64,000 nt of DNA from Thermomonas haemolytica (GTDB taxonomy: Bacteria > Pseudomonadota > Gammaproteobacteria > Xanthomonadales > Xanthomonadaceae): the NCBI RefSeq assembly GCF_004346265.1, contig NZ_SMAP01000002.1:307514-371513 (forward strand), in the 5' to 3' direction. The notes under the pieces were generated by a model that was not told the DNA's origin, did not search any database, and was given only the letters and a program-made list of their open reading frames with translations. Positions 47,535 through 56,955 of this stretch are shown here, piece after piece (position 1 is the stretch's first letter; each line of letters begins with the position of its first letter). The translations under genes and the position numbers were made by a program.

Positions 47535-48891
47535 GCAGGCGGTCGAACAGTCGGCCGGGCTGGCGGTCGTCGCGCGCGGGCTGGGCAAGCGCTACACCAC
47601 CTACGCGCGTCCGTGGCACCGCCTGCACGAACTGCTGGGCGGGCCCGCGCGCGGCACCCCGTTCTGGGCGCTGCGCGGGCTGGACCTGCAGCTCCGGCGC
47701 GGCGAGACCCTGGGCATCATCGGCCGCAACGGCTCCGGGAAGTCCACCCTGCTGCAGCTGATCGCCGGCACCCTACCGCCCAGCGAGGGCCAGGTGCAGG
47801 TGCACGGGCGGGTGGCCGCGCTGCTGGAGCTGGGCAGCGGCTTCAACCCCGAGTTCACCGGGATCGAGAACATCCACCTCAATGCCGCGCTGCACGGGCT
47901 GACGCGCGCGCAGGTGGAGGCGCGGATGCCCGACATCCTCGCCTTCGCCGACATCGGCGCGCATGCGCAGCAGCCGGTGCGCACCTATTCCAGCGGCATG
48001 CTGGTGCGGCTGGCGTTCGCGGTGCTGGCGCACGTGGACGCCGACGTGTTGATCCTGGACGAGGCGCTGGCGGTGGGCGATGCCTTCTTCGCGCAGAAGT
48101 GCATGCGCTTCCTGCGCGGGTTCCAGCAGCGCGGCACCCTGCTGTTCGTCAGCCACGACACCGCGGCGGTGAACGCGCTGTGCCGGCGCGCGATCTGGCT
48201 GGAGCAGGGGCGGCTGCGGATGGACGGCGATGCGCGCGCGGTCGGCGAGGCCTACCTGGAATCGCAGGTGGCGGAGCGCGAGGGCGTGCCCGGCTATGCG
48301 CCGCGCCCGGCCCCGGCCGCGCCTTTTCCATCGCGGCAGGCGGCGGACGACGACGGCGGCGACGTGCGCGCGGCGCTGGCGTCCGGCCCGCTGTGCAACC
48401 GTATCCAGGTGCCGGTGTTCGACCCCGCGCGCGATACCGGCTTCGGCGAGGGCAGCGCGCGCCTGCTCGACGTGGCGCTGCGCGATGCCGGCGGGCACCG
48501 CCTGGCCAGCGTGGCCGGCGGCGAGCGGGTGACGCTGGAGATCGTGGCGGAGGCGCAGCAGGACATCGACGCACCGATCATCGGCTTCTACCTGAAGGAC
48601 CGCCTCGGCCAGCTGCTGTTCGGCGACAACACCTACCTCACCACCGCCGGCGCGCCGCTGCGCGTGCCGGCGGGCACGCGCTACCGCGCCCGCTTCGAAT
48701 TCCGGATGCCGCGGCTGCAGGCGGGGGCGTACATGTTCGCGATCGGGCTGGCGCGCGGCACCCAGGCCGAGCACGTGGTGCAGCACTGGTCGCACGAGGC
48801 GCTGCTGCTGCAGGCCGAGGGCCAGGGCCTGCCGACCGGCATCCTCGGCCTGCCGATGCTGGACATCGCGCTGGAGCCGCTGGATGGCTGA
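47524..48891 (+). CDS. Polysaccharide ABC transporter ATPase with C-terminal glycan-recognition domain (Wzt-like)
   Basis: A 455-residue ATPase. The nucleotide-binding domain (about 15-250) has Walker A G-R-N-G-S-G-K-S near 63, signature Y-S-S-G-M near 157 and Walker B V-L-I-L-D-E-A-L near 175. The D-L-Q-L-R-R-G-E-T-L-G-I-I pattern matches Wzt/TagH. A linker leads to a beta-sandwich domain (about 300-450; A-P-I-I-G-F-Y-L-K-D, F-E-F-R-M-P) that in Wzt binds the modified non-reducing end of the O-antigen, so export probably needs a terminal cap. It overlaps both neighbours and forms one operon with them. Confidence 0.91.
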   Translation: MSSEQAVEQSAGLAVVARGLGKRYTTYARPWHRLHELLGGPARGTPFWALRGLDLQLRRGETLGIIGRNGSGKSTLLQLIAGTLPPSEGQVQVHGRVAALLELGSGFNPEFTGIENIHLNAALHGLTRAQVEARMPDILAFADIGAHAQQPVRTYSSGMLVRLAFAVLAHVDADVLILDEALAVGDAFFAQKCMRFLRGFQQRGTLLFVSHDTAAVNALCRRAIWLEQGRLRMDGDARAVGEAYLESQVAEREGVPGYAPRPAPAAPFPSRQAADDDGGDVRAALASGPLCNRIQVPVFDPARDTGFGEGSARLLDVALRDAGGHRLASVAGGERVTLEIVAEAQQDIDAPIIGFYLKDRLGQLLFGDNTYLTTAGAPLRVPAGTRYRARFEFRMPRLQAGAYMFAIGLARGTQAEHVVQHWSHEALLLQAEGQGLPTGILGLPMLDIALEPLDG

Positions 48892-51088
48892 GCGCCTGCC
48901 GCTGCTGCTGGCGTCGGCCGATGGCGGGCCGCACGCGGGCGGCTGGTATCGGCTGCAGGTGGCGCTGCAGGCGCCGGGCCTGCGCGTGCAGCGGCTGTGC
49001 CTGCAGGTGGAGGATGCCGGCCCGCCGTGCGCGGACGAAGCCTGCGTGATGCTGCCGCCGGTGCGCGCCGATGCCCGCGTGCAGGCATTGGTGCGGCTGC
49101 GGATGGACACCGATGCGCTGCGGCTGGGCGTGCCCGGGCATGCGCAGGCGGCGGTGGCCGCCGACGCGCGCCTGCAGCGGATAGGCCGGCTGCGCGCGCT
49201 GGCGGCGATGCTGGGGGACCTGGCCCACCACGCCGGGCGCGGTGCCGCGCTGCGGCTGGCCGCCGGCACCCTGGTGCGCATGCTGCGCGGCCCGCGTGCG
49301 GCTGGCGATTGGGCGTATGCCTGCTATCGCCACCAGCTCGGCGCACCGCTGGAGCCGTATGCCGGCTGGCTGCTGGCGCGCGCGCTCGACCCGCCGGCCG
49401 ACCCGCGGCAGTGGCCGGCGCAGCTGGCGGCCCTACCGGCGCGGCCGCGGGTATCGATCCTGCTGCCGGTGTACGACCCGCCGCTGGAATGGCTGCGCGC
49501 CTGCCTCGACAGCGTGCTGGCGCAGGCCTATCCGGACTGGGAGTTGTGCATCGCCGACGATGCCTCGCCGTCGCCACAGGTGCGCGCGCTGATCGAGGAC
49601 TATGGCCGCCGCGATGCCCGCATTCGCGCCGTGTTCCGCGCGCGCAACGGCCACATCGCCGCGGCCAGCAACGATGCGCTGGCGCTGGCCCGCGGCGAGT
49701 GGGTGGCGCTGCTCGACCACGACGACCTGCTTGCACCGCACGCGCTGCTGGAGATGGTGCGCGCCGCGCTGGCGCATCCGCGCTGGCGGATGCTGTATTC
49801 CGACGAGGACAAGCTCGACGCCGACGGCCGCCGCTGCGACCCCTACTTCAAACCGGATTTCAACCACACTCTGCTGCTCGGGCAGAACTGCATCGGCCAC
49901 CTTGCGATGTACCGCACCGACCTGCTGCGTGAGGTCGGTGGCTTCGCGCCCGGCGTGGACGGCAGCCAGGACTGGGACCTCGCGCTGCGCTGCGTGGAAC
50001 GCCTGCAAGACGACGAGATCGGGCACGTGCCGCAGGTGCTCTACCACTGGCGCATGCATCCCGGCTCCAGCGCGGCCGATCCGGCGGCGAAGGACTACGC
50101 CACCGCGGCCGCCCAGCGCGCGGTGCAGGCGCATCTGCAGCGCAGCGGGCAGGCGGCGCAGGTGGAGATCCTCGCGCCCGGCCGCCTGCGCGTGCGGCAT
50201 GCATTGCCGCAGCCGGCGCCATGGGTCTCGCTGATCGTGCCTACCCGCGACCGCGTGGATCTCTTGCGCCCCTGCATCGACGGCCTGCTGCACGCCACCG
50301 ACTACCCGGCGCTGGAAGTGCTGGTGGTGGACAACGGCTCGGTGGAGGCGCAGACCCGCGACTACCTGGCGGCGATCGCGCGCGATCCACGGGTGCGCGT
50401 GCTGCGCTTCGACGCGCCCTTCAACTATTCGGCGATCAACAACTTCGCCGCGCGTCAGGCCACCGGCAGCGTGCTTGGCCTGGTCAACAACGACATCGCG
50501 GTGATCGAGCCCGGCTGGCTGCGCGAAATGGTGGCCCAGGCGCTGCGGCCCGGGGTCGGCGCGGTCGGCGCGCTGCTGCTGTACCCGGACCGGCGCATCC
50601 AGCACGCGGGCGTGCTGCTGGGCATCGGCGGGGTGGCCGCGCACCCGTGGTGCGGCTGGCCGGAACACACCCGCGGGCAGATGGATCGCCTGCTGCTGGC
50701 GCAGGAACTCTCGGCCGTCACCGGCGCCTGCCTGGTCTTGCGCCGCGCAGCGTTCGATGCCGTGGGCGGGCTGGACGAGGCGCTGGCGGTGGCCTTCAAC
50801 GACGTGGACCTGTGCCTGCGCCTGCGCGTGGCCGGCTACCGCAACGTGTGGACCCCGCACGCGCGGCTGGTGCACGCCGAATCCGCCACCCGCGGCGACG
50901 ACCTGCGCCCGGACAAGCGCGCCCGCCTGCAGCGCGAGGCCGATTTCATGCGCGCGCGCTGGGGCGCGCTGCTCGACGACGACCCCGCCTACAACCCCAA
51001 CCTCAGCCTCGACGGCGAAGCCTTCGCCCTCGCCACCAGCCCGCGGCCGCGGGCGCGGGGGGAGTGGATGGTGCTGGGGGGCAAATAG
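48884..51088 (+). CDS. Tandem glycosyltransferase family 2 protein
   Basis: A 734-residue protein with two GT2 domains. An N-terminal region of about 185 residues has no assigned domain. GT2-A (about 188-420) shows V-S-I-L-L-P-V-Y-D, L-L-D-H-D-D as the metal motif near 281, and S-Q-D-W-D-L-A-L. GT2-B (about 445-690) shows V-S-L-I-V-P-T-R-D, L-G-L-V-N-N-D-I near 534 (N-D in place of D-x-D) and A-F-N-D-V-D-L-C-L. This layout is common in rhamnan or O-antigen synthesis proteins. It overlaps the Wzt-like gene by 8 bp. It probably adds sugars to the exported glycan in the cytoplasm. Confidence 0.88.
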   Translation: MAERLPLLLASADGGPHAGGWYRLQVALQAPGLRVQRLCLQVEDAGPPCADEACVMLPPVRADARVQALVRLRMDTDALRLGVPGHAQAAVAADARLQRIGRLRALAAMLGDLAHHAGRGAALRLAAGTLVRMLRGPRAAGDWAYACYRHQLGAPLEPYAGWLLARALDPPADPRQWPAQLAALPARPRVSILLPVYDPPLEWLRACLDSVLAQAYPDWELCIADDASPSPQVRALIEDYGRRDARIRAVFRARNGHIAAASNDALALARGEWVALLDHDDLLAPHALLEMVRAALAHPRWRMLYSDEDKLDADGRRCDPYFKPDFNHTLLLGQNCIGHLAMYRTDLLREVGGFAPGVDGSQDWDLALRCVERLQDDEIGHVPQVLYHWRMHPGSSAADPAAKDYATAAAQRAVQAHLQRSGQAAQVEILAPGRLRVRHALPQPAPWVSLIVPTRDRVDLLRPCIDGLLHATDYPALEVLVVDNGSVEAQTRDYLAAIARDPRVRVLRFDAPFNYSAINNFAARQATGSVLGLVNNDIAVIEPGWLREMVAQALRPGVGAVGALLLYPDRRIQHAGVLLGIGGVAAHPWCGWPEHTRGQMDRLLLAQELSAVTGACLVLRRAAFDAVGGLDEALAVAFNDVDLCLRLRVAGYRNVWTPHARLVHAESATRGDDLRPDKRARLQREADFMRARWGALLDDDPAYNPNLSLDGEAFALATSPRPRARGEWMVLGGK

Positions 51089-51168
51089 AATTGCCTCCAT
51101 CTGCGGGGCGATGCCGGAAGGGGCTGCTCTTGAAACGGGTTTGATCAATCCAAAGGAAGTTAGATCAC

Positions 51169-53115
51169 ATGAACGTGCGTTCCAAACGGCTGGCCCTGTG
51201 CTTTCTTTCGGTCGTCTTGTTTGTCGCACTGCCCGCCATCGCGGGCTCCGACAAAGGGGTGGCCGCATACGGGAGCGATTACGCAAGGGCCTACAAGGAG
51301 TTGCGGCCGCTTGCAGAACAAGGAAATGCCGCCGCGCAGAAAAGCCTTGGCTGGATGTACGAGAACGGCCTGGGCGTGCCGCAAGACGATGTCGAGGCCT
51401 TGAAGTGGTATCGCAAGGCGGCCGAGCAGGGGTATGCCGACGGCCAAAACACCCTCGGTTGGATGTATGAGCATGGCCGTGGCCTGCCGCAGGACGAGGC
51501 CGAAGCGGTACAGTGGTACCGCAAAGCGGCCGAGCAGGGGTTTGCCATGGCGCAATACAACCTCGGCGTGATGTATGACAACGGCCGCGGCGTGCCGCAG
51601 GACTACGTCGAGGCGGCGCAGTGGTATCGCAAGGCGGCCGAGCAGGGGTATGCCGACGCGCAATACAACCTCGGTTGGATGTATGCAAACGGCCGCGGCG
51701 TACCGCAGGACTACGCCGAGGCGGCGCAGTGGTATCGAAAGGCCGCCGAGCAGGAGCATGTCGATGCGCAGAACAATCTCGGTTGGATGTACGCGAACGG
51801 CCAAGGCGTGCCGCGGGATGATGCTGAGGCGGCGCAGTGGTATCGCAAGGCGGCCGAGCAGGGGGATGCTGTCGCGCAATTCAACCTCGGCGTGATGTAT
51901 GCGAACGGCGAGGGCGTTTCGCAGGACGATGCCGAAGCGGTGCAGTGGTATCGCAAGGCGGCCGAGCAGGGGAATGCCACTGCGCAAAACAACCTCGGTT
52001 GGATGTATGCGAGCGGCCGTGGCGTGCCGCAGGATGATGCGGAGGCGGTGCATTGGTATCGCAAGGCGGCCGAGCAGGGAGATGCTGATGCGCAATACAA
52101 CCTGGGCTTTAGATATGCGAACGGCCAGGGCGTGTCGCGGGACTACGTCGAGGCGGCGATGTGGTATCGCAGGTCTGCCCAGCAGGGGGATGCCGATGCG
52201 CAAGTCAATCTCGGCGTGATGTATGAGAAAGGCCAGGGCGTGCCGCAGGACGATGCCGAGGCGGTGTGGTGGTATCGCCTGGCGGCCGAGCAGGGGAATG
52301 CTGTCGCGCAATTCAACCTGGGCGTGATGTATGAGAACGGCCGAGGCGTGCCACAGGAGTATGCCGAGGCGGTGAAGTGGTGGCACCGCGCCGCCGAGCA
52401 GGGGGTTGCCGTCGCACAAACCAACCTCGGCGTGACGTATGCGAACGGCCGCGGCGTGCCGCAGGACGATGTCGAGGCGGTGAAGTGGTACCGCAAGGCG
52501 GCCGAGCAGGGGGTTGCCCCCGCGCAGTACAACCTCGGTTGGATGTATGCGCTCGGCCGGGGCGTGGCGCGGGACCATGCCGAGGCGGAGAAGTGGTATC
52601 GCAAGGCGGCCGAGCAGGGGGATGCTGCTGCGCAATTCGGCCTCTGTGTCATGTACATGGGCGGCAGAGGCATGCCGCTGGACGATGCCGAGGCGGTGAA
52701 GTGGTGCCGCCTAGCCGCCGGGCAGGGGGAGGCCGCCGCGCAAAACAACCTCGGCTGGATCTATGCGAACGGCCGGGGCGTGTCGCGGGACGATGCCGAG
52801 GCGGCGAAGTGGTATCGCAAGGCTGCCGAGCAGGGGGCTGCCGCCGCGCAATACAACCTCGGCAGGATGTATGAGTCCGGCCAGGGTGTCGATGAGGATC
52901 AGGTGCTGGCCTATGCGCTATACAACCTTGCGGCGGCGGACAATTCTTTCAAAGAAAAAAAGTTGCTTGCCGATCGCGACCGTCTGGGAAAAGCCTTGAG
53001 CCGCGCCGAGGTGCTCGAAGGGCAGGCGCTCACGCGCGAGCTGGCCAAGCCGGGCAATTTCGCCAAGGTGCTGGCGCTGCGCATGACCAGCGCCGACAGA
53101 AAAGGCGCGCGGTAA
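51169..53115 (+). CDS. Secreted Sel1-repeat protein (15 repeats)
   Basis: A 648-residue protein with a Sec signal (residues 1-26, ending A-I-A-G-S). Residues 55-594 are 15 consecutive 36-residue Sel1-like repeats with consensus [18 protein letters not shown], followed by W-Y-R-K-A-A-E-Q-G; the last is degenerate. A 55-residue charged tail follows. Sel1 solenoids act as adaptors in protein complexes. The repeats are very alike at DNA level, so the copy number is likely to vary between strains. Codon use is less GC-rich than in the upstream glycan genes. Function unknown; no partner gene is evident. Confidence 0.88.
   Translation: MNVRSKRLALCFLSVVLFVALPAIAGSDKGVAAYGSDYARAYKELRPLAEQGNAAAQKSLGWMYENGLGVPQDDVEALKWYRKAAEQGYADGQNTLGWMYEHGRGLPQDEAEAVQWYRKAAEQGFAMAQYNLGVMYDNGRGVPQDYVEAAQWYRKAAEQGYADAQYNLGWMYANGRGVPQDYAEAAQWYRKAAEQEHVDAQNNLGWMYANGQGVPRDDAEAAQWYRKAAEQGDAVAQFNLGVMYANGEGVSQDDAEAVQWYRKAAEQGNATAQNNLGWMYASGRGVPQDDAEAVHWYRKAAEQGDADAQYNLGFRYANGQGVSRDYVEAAMWYRRSAQQGDADAQVNLGVMYEKGQGVPQDDAEAVWWYRLAAEQGNAVAQFNLGVMYENGRGVPQEYAEAVKWWHRAAEQGVAVAQTNLGVTYANGRGVPQDDVEAVKWYRKAAEQGVAPAQYNLGWMYALGRGVARDHAEAEKWYRKAAEQGDAAAQFGLCVMYMGGRGMPLDDAEAVKWCRLAAGQGEAAAQNNLGWIYANGRGVSRDDAEAAKWYRKAAEQGAAAAQYNLGRMYESGQGVDEDQVLAYALYNLAAADNSFKEKKLLADRDRLGKALSRAEVLEGQALTRELAKPGNFAKVLALRMTSADRKGAR
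51331..52950 (+). repeat. Tandem 108-bp coding repeats (Sel1 units)
   Basis: Fifteen direct repeats of 108 bp, each encoding one Sel1 unit. Segments such as TGGTATCGCAAGGCGGCCGA recur almost unchanged in most units. Homology between units would allow slippage or recombination in frame. Repeat 13 is the most divergent internal unit. Confidence 0.85.
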
Positions 53116-53308
53116 GCGCGCCAGATACTCCTTAAGCAAGCGGCAATGCGGCGGCCGGCAGCAAGCCCGCCGCCCTGCCACGCAAGCCGATGCCCCTATT
53201 CACCCGCGCCTGCCAAGGTGCCGTGGGCATCCGCTTCCTCACCAAACGGTTCATGGTGCTCAGGACAGGCCGGGGCTGGCCTGCCGGCTTGCGCAGCCCA
53301 CAACGCAC

Positions 53309-53332
53309 AAGGCCCGCATCGCGGCGGGCCTT
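53309..53332. terminator. Hairpin between convergent Sel1 and etfA genes
   Basis: A perfect 9-bp stem AAGGCCCGC / GCGGGCCTT with a 6-nt loop lies 36 bp beyond the etfA stop. It probably terminates the minus-strand etfBA transcript. T-tracts are weak on both strands. Confidence 0.55.
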
Positions 53333-53367
53333 GGCGTATCCGGGCGAAGGATGCGGGCGGCGGGGGA

Positions 53368-54309
53368 TCACCCCAGCGCCTTCTCCAGCTCCGGCAGCAC
53401 CTGGAACAGGTCGCCGACCAGGCCGATGTCGGCCACTTCGAAGATCGGCGCGTCGGCGTCTTTGTTGATGGCGACGATGGTGCCGGCGTCCTTGATCCCG
53501 GTGAGGTGCTGGATGGCGCCGCTGATGCCCACGGCGATATACAGCTCTGGTGCGATGATCTTGCCGGTCTGGCCCACCTGCAGTTCGTTCGGCACGTAGC
53601 CGGCATCCACCGCGGCGCGCGAGGCGCCGACCGCGGCCCCCAGCTTGTCGGCCAGGCGGTAGATGATCTCGAAGTTCTCCGCCGAGCCGACGCCACGGCC
53701 GCCGGAGACCACGCGGCGGGCCGACTGCAGGTCGGGGCGGTCGGACTTGCCGGCCGCCAGGCCCACGAAGCGGGTGTGGGTGGGTAGCGCCACGTCCACG
53801 CTCGCCGCTTCCACCGGCGCATTGCCGCCGCGCGAGGCTTCCGGCCACGAGGCGGTGCGCACGGTGGCGACCACGGTCTGGTCGGCCGGCGTCTCGACGG
53901 TGATGATGGCATTGCCGGCGTAGATCGGGCGCTTGAAGGTGTGTGGGCCTTCCACCGCCATCAGGTCGGAGACCTGGTTCACGCCCAGCAGGGCGGCCAC
54001 GCAGGGCATCAGGTCCTTGCCGAAGGTGGTGGAGGGGCCGAACACGTGGGTGTAGCCGCTTGCCAGCGCGGCGATCTGCGGCGCCAGCACCTGCGCGATG
54101 GGATGCGCGTTGGCGGGATTGGCGACGGTGAGCACCTTGGCCACGCCGGCGATCTGCGCGGCCTCGGCGGCCACGCCGGCGGGGTCGGCGGCGAGCACGA
54201 CGATGGTGATGGATTCCGGCTGCAGCGCCTGCGCGGCGCTCACGCACTTGGCGGTGGCGGGGTTGAGCTTGCCGTCCAGGTGTTCGGCGACGATGAGAAC
54301 CTTGGCCAT
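53368..54309 (-). CDS. etfA: Electron transfer flavoprotein alpha subunit
   Basis: A 313-residue FAD-binding subunit. The N-terminal domain (about 1-185) starts K-V-L-I-V-A-E-H. The C-terminal FAD domain shows R-V-V-S-G-G-R-G-V near 203, [10 protein letters not shown] near 233, V-G-Q-T-G-K near 253, and [12 protein letters not shown] near 266. It accepts electrons from acyl-CoA and amino-acid dehydrogenases and passes them to ETF-QO, encoded about 2.6 kb away. The start overlaps the etfB stop (TGATG), so etfB and etfA form an operon in that order. Confidence 0.96.
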   Translation of the reverse strand: MAKVLIVAEHLDGKLNPATAKCVSAAQALQPESITIVVLAADPAGVAAEAAQIAGVAKVLTVANPANAHPIAQVLAPQIAALASGYTHVFGPSTTFGKDLMPCVAALLGVNQVSDLMAVEGPHTFKRPIYAGNAIITVETPADQTVVATVRTASWPEASRGGNAPVEAASVDVALPTHTRFVGLAAGKSDRPDLQSARRVVSGGRGVGSAENFEIIYRLADKLGAAVGASRAAVDAGYVPNELQVGQTGKIIAPELYIAVGISGAIQHLTGIKDAGTIVAINKDADAPIFEVADIGLVGDLFQVLPELEKALG

Positions 54310-55055
54310 CACAGGAGCCCCTTCTGCTTGAGCGCGGCCACCAGTTCGGCCGCATCCTTCACCATCACGCCGCGGCTGCGCTGGGCGGGCGGGGCGTAGT
54401 GGGTGGTCTTGAACGAATCGTGGGCGTCCACGCCGAGGTCGGCGAAGGCGATCGTCTCCAGCGGCTTGCTCTTGGCCTTCATGATGTCCGGCAGCTTGAT
54501 GAAGCGCGGCTCGTTCAGGCGCAGGTCGGTGGTGACCACCGCCGGCAGCTCCACCTTGAGCGTCTCCAGGCCAGCGTCGACCTCGCGCACCACGGTGGCC
54601 TTGCCGTCGGCGATGTCGAGCTTGGAGGCGAAGGTCGCCTGCGGGCGGCCCCACAGCGTAGCCAGCATCTGCCCGGTCTGGCTGGCGTCGTCGTCGATCG
54701 CCTGCTTGCCCAGGATCACCAGGTCGGGCTGTTCCTTCTCGACCAGCTTGAGCAGGGTGCGGGCGGCGGTCAGCGGCTGGATGGCGGCATCGGCCACCAC
54801 GTGGATGGCGCGGTTGGCGCCCATGGCCAGGCCGTTGCGCAGGTGCGCCTGGGCGTCGGCGGGGGCAATCGTGGCGACCACCACCTCGCTGGCGATGCCC
54901 TTGTCGCGCAGGCGCAGCGCTTCTTCCAGCGCGATGTCGTCGAACGGGTTGGGCGACAGCTTGACGCCGTCGGTGACCACGCCGGAGCCATCCGGCTTGA
55001 CCTGGATGCGGACGTTGTAGTCCACCACGCGCTTGTAGCCGACGAGGATTTTCAT
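54309..55055 (-). CDS. etfB: Electron transfer flavoprotein beta subunit
   Basis: A 248-residue AMP-binding subunit of ETF. Features include V-G-Y-K-R-V-V-D-Y near 5, N-P-F-D-D-I-A-L-E-E-A near 36, and the signature V-E-K-E-Q-P-D-L-V-I-L-G-K-Q-A-I-D-D-D near 105. It pairs with EtfA. ATG at 55055 chosen as the standard family start; an in-frame extension upstream lies in the promoter region shared with the divergent CoA-transferase operon. Confidence 0.96.
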   Translation of the reverse strand: MKILVGYKRVVDYNVRIQVKPDGSGVVTDGVKLSPNPFDDIALEEALRLRDKGIASEVVVATIAPADAQAHLRNGLAMGANRAIHVVADAAIQPLTAARTLLKLVEKEQPDLVILGKQAIDDDASQTGQMLATLWGRPQATFASKLDIADGKATVVREVDAGLETLKVELPAVVTTDLRLNEPRFIKLPDIMKAKSKPLETIAFADLGVDAHDSFKTTHYAPPAQRSRGVMVKDAAELVAALKQKGLL

Positions 55056-55235
55056 CGTGCGGTTGTCCTTGGGGGAACGGAGGGCGGCCCTGGCGGCCGG
55101 ACTGCGTATTTTAGCGGACGGGCGCCGGCACTGCCCGCGGCGGCGGCCGGGGCGGGCGCTTGCCCGAAAGTACGCTGGGCGTTGTCGCACGAAACGCTAG
55201 AATGGCGGCTCTAACCGGCAGTCGGAGATCCGCCC

Positions 55236-55952
55236 GTGGCGTCCGCCAAGAGCAAGCTGTACGACAGTGCCGCCGCCGCCCTCGCCGGGCTGGTGGCGGA
55301 TGGCCAAACCCTCGCCGTCGGCGGCTTCGGCCTGTGCGGCATCCCGGAGGCGCTGATCGCGGCGCTGCGCGATTCCGGGGTGAAGGACCTCACCGTGATC
55401 TCCAACAATGCGGGCGTGGACGGCTTCGGCCTCGGCCAGCTGCTGGCCACCCGCCAGATCCGCAAGATGATTTCGTCCTACGTGGGCGAGAACAAGGAGT
55501 TCGAGCGCCAGTACCTGGGCGGCGAGCTGGAGCTGGAGTTCAACCCGCAGGGCACCCTGGCCGAGCGCCTGCGCGCCGGCGGCGCGGGCATCCCGGCGTT
55601 CTTCACCGCCACCGGCTACGGCACCGTGGTGGCCGAGGGCAAGGAGACCCGCGAGTTCGGCGGCCGCATGTACGTGCTGGAAACCGCGCTGAAGGCCGAC
55701 GTGTCGCTGGTCAAGGCGTGGAAGGCCGATCATGCGGGCAACCTGGTGTTCCGCAAGACTGCGCGCAATTTCAATCCGGTCTGCGCGATGGCCGGCAAGG
55801 TCTGCGTGGCCGAAGTGGAGCAGATCGTGGAGATCGGCCAGATCGACCCCGACCACGTCCACTTGCCCGGCATCTATGTGGACCGGATCGTGCTCAATCC
55901 GCATCCGGAAAAGCGCATCGAGCAGCGCACCATCCGCCAGGAGGGCAACTGA
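55236..55952 (+). CDS. scoA: 3-oxoacid CoA-transferase subunit A
   Basis: A 238-residue subunit beginning at GTG after GGAGA. Motifs [17 protein letters not shown] near 22 and the glycine-rich region T-A-T-G-Y-G-T near 123 match succinyl-CoA:3-ketoacid CoA-transferase (SCOT) A subunits. With subunit B it activates acetoacetate to acetoacetyl-CoA, fitting the acetoacetate formed by the fumarylacetoacetase encoded elsewhere in the window. It is divergent from the etfBA operon. Confidence 0.93.
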   Translation: MASAKSKLYDSAAAALAGLVADGQTLAVGGFGLCGIPEALIAALRDSGVKDLTVISNNAGVDGFGLGQLLATRQIRKMISSYVGENKEFERQYLGGELELEFNPQGTLAERLRAGGAGIPAFFTATGYGTVVAEGKETREFGGRMYVLETALKADVSLVKAWKADHAGNLVFRKTARNFNPVCAMAGKVCVAEVEQIVEIGQIDPDHVHLPGIYVDRIVLNPHPEKRIEQRTIRQEGN

Positions 55953-55953
55953 C

Positions 55954-56580
55954 ATGGCCTGGACCCGCGAACAGATGGCGCAGCGCGCCGCCCGCGAGCT
56001 CACCGACGGCGCCTACGTGAACCTCGGCATCGGCCTGCCCACGCTGGTGGCCAACTACATCCCCGATGGCATGCACGTCTGGCTGCAGAGCGAGAACGGC
56101 CTGCTCGGCATCGGCCCGTTCCCGACCGAGGACGAGGTGGACGCCGACCTGATCAACGCCGGCAAGCAGACCGTCACCGCGGTGCCGGGCGCCAGCTTCT
56201 TCGGCAGCCACGACTCCTTCGCGATGATCCGCGGCGGCCACATCGACCTGGCGATCCTCGGCGCGATGGAGGTCACCGACAAGGGCGACCTCGCCAACTG
56301 GATGGTGCCCGGCAAGATGGTCAAGGGCATGGGCGGCGCGATGGACCTGGTGGCCGGCGTGCAGCGCGTGGTGGTGCTGATGGAGCACACCACCAAGGCC
56401 GGCACTCCGAAGATCCTGCCGCAATGCACCCTGCCGCTGACCGGCGTGGGCGTGGTGGACCGCATCATCACCGAGCTGGGCGTGTTCGACGTGACCCCGG
56501 ACGGCCTCGCGCTGGTCGAGCTGGCCGAGGGCGTGACCCGGGACGAGGTGGCGGCCAAGACCGGCGTGCCCCTGCGCTGA
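55954..56580 (+). CDS. scoB: 3-oxoacid CoA-transferase subunit B
   Basis: A 208-residue catalytic subunit. The active-site Glu sits in [10 protein letters not shown] near residue 46, the CoA-transferase family I subunit B signature. N-L-G-I-G-L-P-T near 23 and A-I-L-G-A-M-E-V near 103 support the SCOT type. The ATG lies one base after the subunit A stop, so translation is coupled. A covalent glutamyl-CoA intermediate forms on this subunit. Confidence 0.94.
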   Translation: MAWTREQMAQRAARELTDGAYVNLGIGLPTLVANYIPDGMHVWLQSENGLLGIGPFPTEDEVDADLINAGKQTVTAVPGASFFGSHDSFAMIRGGHIDLAILGAMEVTDKGDLANWMVPGKMVKGMGGAMDLVAGVQRVVVLMEHTTKAGTPKILPQCTLPLTGVGVVDRIITELGVFDVTPDGLALVELAEGVTRDEVAAKTGVPLR

Positions 56581-56714
56581 GGCGCTTCGGTCCCTCCCTT
56601 GCGCAGCAGGGGAGGACGGGAGAGGGGTGGCCTTGAGCGGGCCCAGGGCGCAGGCCTGTCCGGTTTCCTCCGATTTTCCCGCTTCAAGGGAAACCTGACG
56701 ACGGAAATGCGGCG

Positions 56715-56930
56715 ATGGCCTGGAAAAGCGTGCAGAGCTACAGCTTCGGCTTCCGGCCGAGCGACAAGAAGTATTGGCTGTATTTCACCCTGGACGGTGC
56801 CACCGCGGCCACCCAGGTGTTCCTGACCGCGACCCAGTTCACCGCGCTTGCGGCGATGTTCGGGGCCGCGAGCGCCATCCAGTACGAAACCACCGGCGGC
56901 TACTTCGCCACCGCGCCGCGCAACCTGTGA
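56715..56930 (+). CDS. Small conserved hypothetical protein
   Basis: A 71-residue protein with no family I can name. It has aromatic-rich beta-like segments (S-Y-S-F-G-F-R-P, K-K-Y-W-L-Y-F-T-L) and an Ala/Thr helix, then G-G-Y-F-A-T-A-P-R near the end. Composition and codon bias are those of a real gene in this genome. It is 134 bp after scoB and convergent with the ETF-QO gene, whose stop lies 25 bp beyond. An upstream site GACGACGGAAATGCGGCG offers only a weak ribosome signal. Possibly a small cytoplasmic adaptor; no function is proposed. Confidence 0.6.
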   Translation: MAWKSVQSYSFGFRPSDKKYWLYFTLDGATAATQVFLTATQFTALAAMFGAASAIQYETTGGYFATAPRNL

Positions 56931-56955
56931 AGGCGGGCCGTGGGCCGCGCCCGCC

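Noticed and set aside
51160..52635. Long minus-strand open frame (about 490 codons) with repeated H-R-L-x-I-V-L-R-H motifs
   Set aside because: It is the antisense image of the 108-bp Sel1 repeats; the plus-strand protein has a signal peptide and a recognised repeat family.
51331..52950. Direct repeats considered as a CRISPR array
   Set aside because: Repeats are contiguous coding units of 108 bp without unique spacers, and no cas gene is present.
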